This document shows positions 58,730-64,000 of a stretch of 64,000 nucleotides of DNA, one piece after another; the first letter of the stretch is position 1; each line of letters begins with the position of its first letter. Origin of the DNA: Granulosicoccus sp965214025 (GTDB lineage Bacteria; Pseudomonadota; Gammaproteobacteria; Granulosicoccales; Granulosicoccaceae); the NCBI GenBank assembly GCA_965214025.1, contig CBDCAW010000004.1:124001-188000 (forward strand), given 5' to 3'. A program made the position numbers and the translations under genes. Under the pieces are notes generated by a model. The model had not been told where the DNA came from. It did no database searches and saw only the letters and a program-made list of their open reading frames with translations.

Positions 58730-61498
58730 TTGACCAGCATCCCGATGCCAGGCAACCTGGCGTCCGTGAAAAACTCTGTTCTCAACCTGCCTGACGATGT
58801 CCGCATGCTCGACGTCGTTCGCGAGGGCCTTGCATCTGCGGACGACGTCCGAATCGCGGTCTCGTTTACCCGCTGCAGTGGGCTTGGCCTGCTGGTTGAT
58901 CCCTTGAAGGAAGTAGCCCAACGTGCGGGACGAGTTAGGGTACTGACTTCAACATATCAGACGGTGACCCAGCCTGCCGCTCTCGAGACTTTACTGGCAC
59001 TCCCTCGCGTCGAGACCCGCATTCAGCATGGACCCATCGGGTTTCACGCAAAATTCTGGTGGTTCAAAGGTCAGGACTACGGACAGTGTTGGGCAGGCTC
59101 CTCGAATCTATCGAAGGGCGGACTGGCAACAAACCTTGAGTGGAATCTCCGAACGAGCGATTGCTCGGACATGGCCACGACCCGATCGCAGTTTGAACAG
59201 CTCTGGACGCGGCCTGATGTCAGCCCCGTCACCGAAGAGCTTGTTCGACGGTACCGGCAGAACTACGAAGACAAACCCGATGCAGATTGGCAGTACCCAC
59301 TGCTTGCTGATGATGATGCCTCAGAAGTCAGACCGAACGAGGCGCAGGCGGAGGCGCTGAGCCAGCTCGCCGCCCTGAGGTTACGTGGCGAGCGTCGCGC
59401 AGCAGTGATTGCTGCAACAGGGGTTGGCAAGACCTTTCTGGCGGCCTTCGACGTGCTTCAGTCCGGGGCACGAAACATCTTGTACGTGTCCCATCGGCTT
59501 GAACATCTGACTCAAGCCCGTCGAACCTTTGGGCAGGTACTCGGCCGCTCACACTCACTTGGTCTCGTTGGGGACAGTCTCTATCGTCACGACGCTGATG
59601 TCGTGTTTGCCACCGTTGCCAGCTTGAAGAATCGTCCGGAAGTGTTGGCACGTCCCTGGGACTACTTGGTTATCGATGAGTTTCACCACGCAGAAGCTGA
59701 CAGCTACCAGAAACTCAGACCGATTCGGGACCGCGCTTTTCTTCTGGGTATAACAGCCACTCCAGAGCGCCAGGACGGGCGCGATGTACTCGAGTGGTGC
59801 GATTGGAATGTCGCGTACGAAGTGCGCTTGACAGAGGCAATCGACCGGGGCTGGCTTCTACCTTTCCACTACTTCGGCATCGCTGACGAAACCGTGGATT
59901 TCCTGCAGATACCCTGGCGCAATCTCAAGGAGGTTGAGTCAGCCTTGTCCGTCGAGTCCCGCGTGGAACAAGTATTACAGCATGCTATCGAGCGTGGATA
60001 CGATGGGGATACACGTGCCACCGTGGGTTTCTGCGCAGGTAGAGCGCATGCCTTGTACATGGCAGAGCAATTCCAGAAACGTGGACATGCAGCGCAGGCG
60101 GTATTGGGCGATGTCTCAGTCAGCGACCGCGAGTCAATCTACGCTCGCCTGGCAGATAGCACTGACCCTCTGCAGTGGATCTTCGTCGCAGACGTGCTGA
60201 ACGAAGGTGTCGATATTCCGGCCATCAACAGCGTACTGTTTCTTCGTCCCACCGAATCGTCCACACTGTTCCTGCAGCAGCTTGGTCGCGGCCTGCGGTT
60301 GTGCCCCGGCACCGAGGTACTCACGGTGATCGACTTTGTTGGTCACCATCGCTCTGCCTGGCTCACCCTTCAGGCACTGCACGACCCTCACGGCAGTGGA
60401 AAGCGTACGGCCATCACTGACGACTTTGTTATCAAGCCACCGAAATCCTGTGAGGTTGTTCTCCAGACGAGAACACGCGAGATTCTCTCAAAGGTCGCGC
60501 GATTCAGGACAAAGAAGGCCGCGTGTGATGACGCTTACCGACGGCTGCGCGAGCAACTAGATCGACCGCTTTTACCGATTGACCTGTGGAACCGCAACGA
60601 TGTCCCCCCGCTCGATGAATTTCGAGCTGCCCACAACAACTGGTTGTCCTGTCAGGAAGCCAACGACGATGCGCCGTCCTGGTCTCTGGATCTCCCTGCA
60701 GATTACCTGGTCAGGGCCTTTCTGAAGGCTGTCGAAAGCGACTGGCAGGCACAACGGGTATGGCCATACGCCCTGCTCTGGGGCTTATGTGTAATTCCAG
60801 ATAATCCGCAGCGGGGCTATCAACAGTTCTTTGAGCGCTGGCCTCATTGGCGAGTCGAGCAAACGGAACTCAATATGGCCAACGTGTGGAAAGTCCTCGA
60901 GAAAAAACTGGGTGATGCTCTCGAGAATCAGAGTCTTGCCGAGCCGGTGCTGGCTGCGCTCGGCAGCAGGCTGCTTGATGAGGTGGAGGGCCGTCTTCTA
61001 TATACACTGGCGCGCGACTACCAGTCCCGGCACGGTGGCGTACTACGTTCACCGGATGATCTGAATCTCTTCGCAGAGTATTCTCGGCCTGAGATCGTGC
61101 GGTTCTTTGGTGTGCACTACGACCCGGCCAAACACAACAAAGGCATCCTCTGGTTCGGTAATGAAGCGGCTGTCATCACTAAGCTGGATACCTCCGGCGC
61201 CGTTAAGCAGCACCAGTACAGAAACCGCTTCCTGTCGGCCTCCTGTTTCTCATGGACCAGCCAGAATCAGATGAAGCCGACGAACCGAGCCGGACTCAAG
61301 TTGCTGAAGGCAAAATCAGAAGAGTGCGCACTTCGATTGTTTGTGCAGCCCCGGTCACACAAGCCCGCGTTGTACATCGGGCGTGCAACCGTTGAATCCT
61401 TCGAGGGAAGCGGCCCCATGCAGGTTGAGTTCAGGCTTGAAAAATCGATTCCAGAAGAGGTGCTTACAGAGCTTGGCGTGGCTCTGCCTGCGTTCTGA
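58730..61498 (+). CDS. PLD-nuclease / SF2 helicase fusion with DUF3427-like C terminus
   Basis: 922 residues from TTG 58730 (ATG 58745 is an alternative). The PLD-type domain has IGFHAKFWWFKG (His106, Lys108) and GSSNLSKGGL (124-126 region). The helicase core has Walker A AATGVGKT (228-235), VIDEFHHAEAD (motif II, 314-324), GITATPERQDG (motif III) and LFLQQLGRGLRLC (motif VI). The last ~300 residues match the region seen after the helicase in DUF3427 proteins. Uninterrupted. Predicted to bind and cleave or unwind invading DNA. Confidence 0.88.
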   Translation: MTSIPMPGNLASVKNSVLNLPDDVRMLDVVREGLASADDVRIAVSFTRCSGLGLLVDPLKEVAQRAGRVRVLTSTYQTVTQPAALETLLALPRVETRIQHGPIGFHAKFWWFKGQDYGQCWAGSSNLSKGGLATNLEWNLRTSDCSDMATTRSQFEQLWTRPDVSPVTEELVRRYRQNYEDKPDADWQYPLLADDDASEVRPNEAQAEALSQLAALRLRGERRAAVIAATGVGKTFLAAFDVLQSGARNILYVSHRLEHLTQARRTFGQVLGRSHSLGLVGDSLYRHDADVVFATVASLKNRPEVLARPWDYLVIDEFHHAEADSYQKLRPIRDRAFLLGITATPERQDGRDVLEWCDWNVAYEVRLTEAIDRGWLLPFHYFGIADETVDFLQIPWRNLKEVESALSVESRVEQVLQHAIERGYDGDTRATVGFCAGRAHALYMAEQFQKRGHAAQAVLGDVSVSDRESIYARLADSTDPLQWIFVADVLNEGVDIPAINSVLFLRPTESSTLFLQQLGRGLRLCPGTEVLTVIDFVGHHRSAWLTLQALHDPHGSGKRTAITDDFVIKPPKSCEVVLQTRTREILSKVARFRTKKAACDDAYRRLREQLDRPLLPIDLWNRNDVPPLDEFRAAHNNWLSCQEANDDAPSWSLDLPADYLVRAFLKAVESDWQAQRVWPYALLWGLCVIPDNPQRGYQQFFERWPHWRVEQTELNMANVWKVLEKKLGDALENQSLAEPVLAALGSRLLDEVEGRLLYTLARDYQSRHGGVLRSPDDLNLFAEYSRPEIVRFFGVHYDPAKHNKGILWFGNEAAVITKLDTSGAVKQHQYRNRFLSASCFSWTSQNQMKPTNRAGLKLLKAKSEECALRLFVQPRSHKPALYIGRATVESFEGSGPMQVEFRLEKSIPEEVLTELGVALPAF

Positions 61499-61636
61499 CG
61501 TTTTCGCCGTTCAGTCGTCGACAATAGTTGCCATCGTCCAGACATGCCAACGAATGCACAGCACGGCGGACCCTATTCACACGCATGCAACCCGGATGAG
61601 CCCAGCTAGCAGAAAACCTACTGGAATCCGGCGTAT

Positions 61637-61712
61637 TGGTGGCCAGGGACAGAATCGAACTGCCGACACGGGGATTTTCAGTCCCCTGCTCTACCGACTG
61701 AGCTACCTGGCC
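61637..61712 (-). tRNA. tRNA-Phe (GAA)
   Basis: 76 bases on the minus strand: acceptor GGCCAGG pairs with CCTGGCC, D-arm AGCTCAGTCGGTAGAGCA, anticodon stem GGGGA/TCCCC with loop CTGAAAA giving anticodon GAA, T-arm GTTCGATTC and encoded CCA. Integration target of the island. Confidence 0.98.
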
Positions 61713-61813
61713 ATCGAGACAACATGGTGCAGCCGCGTATTAGACAGGGAGTCGTGGCGATCGTCAAGTACCGAACCCGAAACACTGCTCGGCCATATTG
61801 GCGGACAGGTCCC

Positions 61814-61957
61814 TCATGCCAGCTCCCCACGACGCTGCTGCCCTGCCTGTTGCGCCTTTACGGCCCACCTCGGCTGCCCGGATACTTCCATATTGCGCAG
61901 CCAGTGGTTGACCGCCGGAGGCTTGATACCGATAGCATCAGCCAACTCCTGTGCCAC
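61814..61957 (-). CDS. Short HTH-like protein or remnant
   Basis: 47 residues from a GTG at 61957: AQELADAIGIKPPAVNHWLR is a plausible helix-turn-helix, followed by a glutamine-rich tail. It begins right after the VapC stop region on the same strand. Either a small regulator or the end of a longer gene; no family is recognised. Confidence 0.4.
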   Translation of the reverse strand: MAQELADAIGIKPPAVNHWLRNMEVSGQPRWAVKAQQAGQQRRGELA

Positions 61958-61961
61958 GAGA

Positions 61962-62384
61962 TCAGACCCGCCCCGGCAGCACATGGAACCTGCTCCGGCC
62001 ATGGATTCGGTAGGTTTCGAAGTCGTTGTTGTCGATCGTGAACACCGTGGAAATCGACTCTCGTTCCGCCGCATACACCAGCGTGGCATCAGCAAAATCC
62101 ATCGGGCAGTCTGCATAGGTTCTCATCAAGTGCTCGATACGGGAAAGGTCCGGATCACCGATTGGAAGCACAGTGATCACGTCAGACCGGATGAATCGCC
62201 AGGCAGCTTCGATTTCGCGTGGATTCTCGCCGACAAGGTGAAACAGCTCAGTCAACACTGCGGCGGTGGTACCCAAAGGCAACCGTAGATCTACAAACGA
62301 ATTCACACATCTTGCATGCCAGGCATCGTTCGAGTCGAGATAGGCAAGCAGTGCGCCGGTATCGAGCAAACTTCTAGCTTGCAC
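61962..62384 (-). CDS. vapC: VapC-type PIN-domain toxin
   Basis: 140 residues from GTG 62384, which overlaps the antitoxin stop by 11 bases. The four PIN acidic residues are placed as expected: SLLDTGALLAYLD, LTELFHLVG, CPMDFADATLV and FTIDNNDFETYR. Predicted tRNA or mRNA endonuclease held in check by the upstream protein. The frame is open to 62531, but that part duplicates the antitoxin region. Confidence 0.9.
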   Translation of the reverse strand: MQARSLLDTGALLAYLDSNDAWHARCVNSFVDLRLPLGTTAAVLTELFHLVGENPREIEAAWRFIRSDVITVLPIGDPDLSRIEHLMRTYADCPMDFADATLVYAAERESISTVFTIDNNDFETYRIHGRSRFHVLPGRV

Positions 62385-62658
62385 GCCGGCGTTCCAGTCG
62401 TTGACGTACAAGCGACCTGGCGTTTTCTGCGCGGGTTGAATTATCGCCGTGGATTTGGCCGGCGAAACCTGCAGCTGCTGCGTGCAGGCGTGCCTGAAGC
62501 TCGTCTTCGCTTGATGAGTCCTCTCTGGCAATCAGCCAGTCGATCACGATTTGCTCCAACAGACTGGCTATGGAGGTCTCTTGCTCGCGCGCAGCTTGCT
62601 CGAGGGACGACTTCAGGTGAGGGTCAAGACGCCAACTGTAAACGAGATTCTTCTTCAT
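62374..62658 (-). CDS. vapB: VapB-type ribbon-helix-helix antitoxin
   Basis: 94 residues. MKKNLVYSWRLDPHLKSSLE is an RHH strand-helix start, followed by ETSIASLLEQIVIDWLI. The C-terminal charged part would wrap the toxin. Translationally coupled to VapC. Confidence 0.82.
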   Translation of the reverse strand: MKKNLVYSWRLDPHLKSSLEQAAREQETSIASLLEQIVIDWLIAREDSSSEDELQARLHAAAAGFAGQIHGDNSTRAENARSLVRQRLERRRAS

Positions 62659-62817
62659 GCACTACACAGTAGTGCACGACCTTCGCTCAGTCAACAGCCA
62701 CTATTGCGACATCGATCGAACCAAGGCCTGGTCGACGCTCAGGGTCGATGGTTACTCGACGACAGCCACGGAGACCTATATGTCTAGAAAGCGAGTTCTT
62801 GACTGTGCCGCGGTACA

Positions 62818-64000
62818 TCACCCCCCCAACGCCCCCTGCAAAGCTCCATACCCAGGCTTCGCCTGATAGGCCCGATCCAGCAACAACGGGTCGAACAACG
62901 TGCGGAACGAGTAGCGATCGGTGAAGCCCCAGGTCTGCATGGTGGTGCAACGTGGCTGCGCCAGGCAGGTCTCGGCCACGCGCTGGTAGACGGCAGCCTG
63001 GGTGGCCTCGTTCGTGGTTTCGGTGAGCGCGACGTCCAGCTCGGTGATGTGCACGTCCAGCCCGCGCTCGGCGATGGCAGCCATGTTGGCGGTCAGCTCG
63101 TCGAACTGATCGAAGCTTGCGAACAGGTGCATCTGAAAGCCGACCGCGTCGATCGGCACATCACGCTCGATCATTCGATCCAGCAGTGCCAGCAGCCCAT
63201 CGAACTTCGGGCCGGCGAAGGCGGTATCGAACTCGTTGAGCACCAGTGTCGCAGTGGGAGCGAGTGCGCGTGCCTGGCGAAACGCGATGTCGATATAGTC
63301 CTCGCCCATCGCCTCGGACCAGATCGATGCACGCAGCGAACCGTCGTCTTCCACCGGTTCGTTGACGACATCCCAGATCGACACATCGTCGGCATAGCGC
63401 TCGACGATGCGGGCGATGAACTCACGCATGTGCCCTTCACGCTCGGCTTCGGGTGTGGCCTCGACCCACGGCGGCAACTGGCGATACCAGACGAGCGGGT
63501 GGCCGCGCACCACCATTCCGCTGGCGCGCGCGAAAGCGATCAGGTTGTCGGTATCGGCGAACGCGTAGTGCCCGGGCGCGGGATTGATCGCGTCCATCTT
63601 CATGCTGCTCTCGGGCGTCAGCACACCGAACTCTTCCGCGGCGATGGATTGGTAGAGCGCACCGTCAGCCTGGCGGTGGAAGAAGGGGGAGATCGCGGAG
63701 CCGAACTGAATGCCGCGCCCTTCCGCCAGCGTACGCAACCGTTCGCCCGGACGGACGAATTCCGTGGCAGGCCGTACGTCCAGCACGACGCTTTCGGTGC
63801 TGGCGAGGTTGGCATCGATCGCATCGCGCGACAACACATCCACCTCTATCACACCGACAGTCTCCGGCACGAAACGCAGCACGAAGCGCTCTGGTTCGAG
63901 CGGCCGCTGCAGCAAGGTCGCGCCCGGCGGTGGGGTCGGTAGCTCGAGAGTGGGTACGGTACCGTTGCGGTCCGTTCCTTCGATCTCGATCACCACCGGG
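62818..64000 (-). CDS. Glycoside hydrolase family 10 (endo-xylanase type), 5' end outside window
   Basis: At least 392 residues; open to the right edge of the window, so the start and any signal peptide are missing. An N-terminal region (about 1-80) is beta-rich and of unknown type, then a GH10 barrel. The acid/base glutamate lies in SIWDVVNEPV, the nucleophile in DVHITELDVAL, with HPLVWYRQLPPWV upstream and the tryptophan-rich TWGFTDRYSF near the end. Probable secreted endo-beta-1,4-xylanase. With the GH16 lipoprotein at 24706 it suggests plant or algal polysaccharide use. Confidence 0.9.
   Translation of the reverse strand, partial: PVVIEIEGTDRNGTVPTLELPTPPPGATLLQRPLEPERFVLRFVPETVGVIEVDVLSRDAIDANLASTESVVLDVRPATEFVRPGERLRTLAEGRGIQFGSAISPFFHRQADGALYQSIAAEEFGVLTPESSMKMDAINPAPGHYAFADTDNLIAFARASGMVVRGHPLVWYRQLPPWVEATPEAEREGHMREFIARIVERYADDVSIWDVVNEPVEDDGSLRASIWSEAMGEDYIDIAFRQARALAPTATLVLNEFDTAFAGPKFDGLLALLDRMIERDVPIDAVGFQMHLFASFDQFDELTANMAAIAERGLDVHITELDVALTETTNEATQAAVYQRVAETCLAQPRCTTMQTWGFTDRYSFRTLFDPLLLDRAYQAKPGYGALQGALGG

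Larger units (their letters stand above)
52651..61712. mobile_element. Genomic island in tRNA-Phe
   Basis: About 9 kb between the 48-bp att copy and the intact tRNA-Phe, both in the same orientation, with the island lying 3' of the tRNA as tyrosine-recombinase islands do. Cargo: IS-interrupted fic, a three-gene nuclease/helicase cassette, and an IS3-family element. Cassette codon use is visibly more AT-rich than the surrounding genes. No integrase gene is recognisable, so the island is presumably fixed. Confidence 0.72.

Overview
The window looks like a free-living, probably marine or soil Gammaproteobacterium: moderately high GC, Gram-negative gene families, lipoproteins, TagTSR/LolCDE-like genes and plant- or algal-polysaccharide hydrolases. 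The lineage is an inference from gene content; no ribosomal RNA or other firm phylogenetic marker is present.

Layout. (1) 1-8.6 kb: an operon for guanidine assimilation (ABC transporter, two DUF1989 carboxyguanidine-deiminase-type subunits, biotin-dependent guanidine/urea carboxylase, allophanate hydrolase). The carboxylase carries five apparent frameshifts. (2) 8.8-14.5 kb: a FrnE/DsbA-like protein, a membrane transporter, a PLP enzyme plus small-molecule kinase pair resembling kinase/phospho-lyase amino-alcohol catabolism, and an SDR. (3) 14.5-21.4 kb (minus): a four-gene cluster of secreted VWA protein, ABC ATPase, FtsX-type permease and FGE-like protein. It resembles the TagT-TagS-TagR-PpkA signalling module of type VI secretion, but without the kinase or any T6SS gene. 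(4) 21.8-31.8 kb: EamA exporter, Pmp3 peptide, Ldh2-type reductase, GH16 lipoprotein, MBL hydrolase, acetyltransferase, cytochrome c with sugar dehydrogenase, MFS efflux pump. (5) 31.9-35.2 kb: a graveyard of defence-type genes (DUF262, HNH, AlbA_2, Fic) plus a small SMP-like protein. (6) 35.3-38.3 kb: aldehyde dehydrogenase, 3-hydroxyisobutyrate-dehydrogenase-type enzyme and an N-terminally truncated NLP (necrosis-inducing) protein.

(7) 38.4-46.6 kb: a mosaic, visibly GC-richer region: rsmG fragment, frameshift-ridden substrate-binding protein and chemotaxis receptor with an 18-G tract, then a GAF-GGDEF-EAL gene lying between two ~200-bp direct repeats, the second of which directly follows an IS91/ISCR-like transposase remnant. 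(8) 46.7-52.4 kb: small accessory genes, including two genes truncated tail-to-tail at the same point and a DUF433/PIN-like toxin-antitoxin pair. (9) 52.65-61.71 kb: a ~9 kb island between an intact tRNA-Phe and a 48-bp copy of its 3' end. It carries a fic gene split by an IS3-family element with a clean 3-bp target duplication, and a three-gene candidate defence cassette: PD-(D/E)XK-helicase-S24 protein, MazG-type pyrophosphohydrolase, and PLD-nuclease/SF2 helicase. (10) 61.8-64 kb: VapBC pair and a partial GH10 xylanase.

Frameshifts recur in otherwise well-conserved genes across the window (carboxylase, kinase, FGE-like, binding protein, receptor, LysR, orfA, fic, helicase). Either the sequence has residual indel errors or gene decay is widespread; sequence alone does not settle which.
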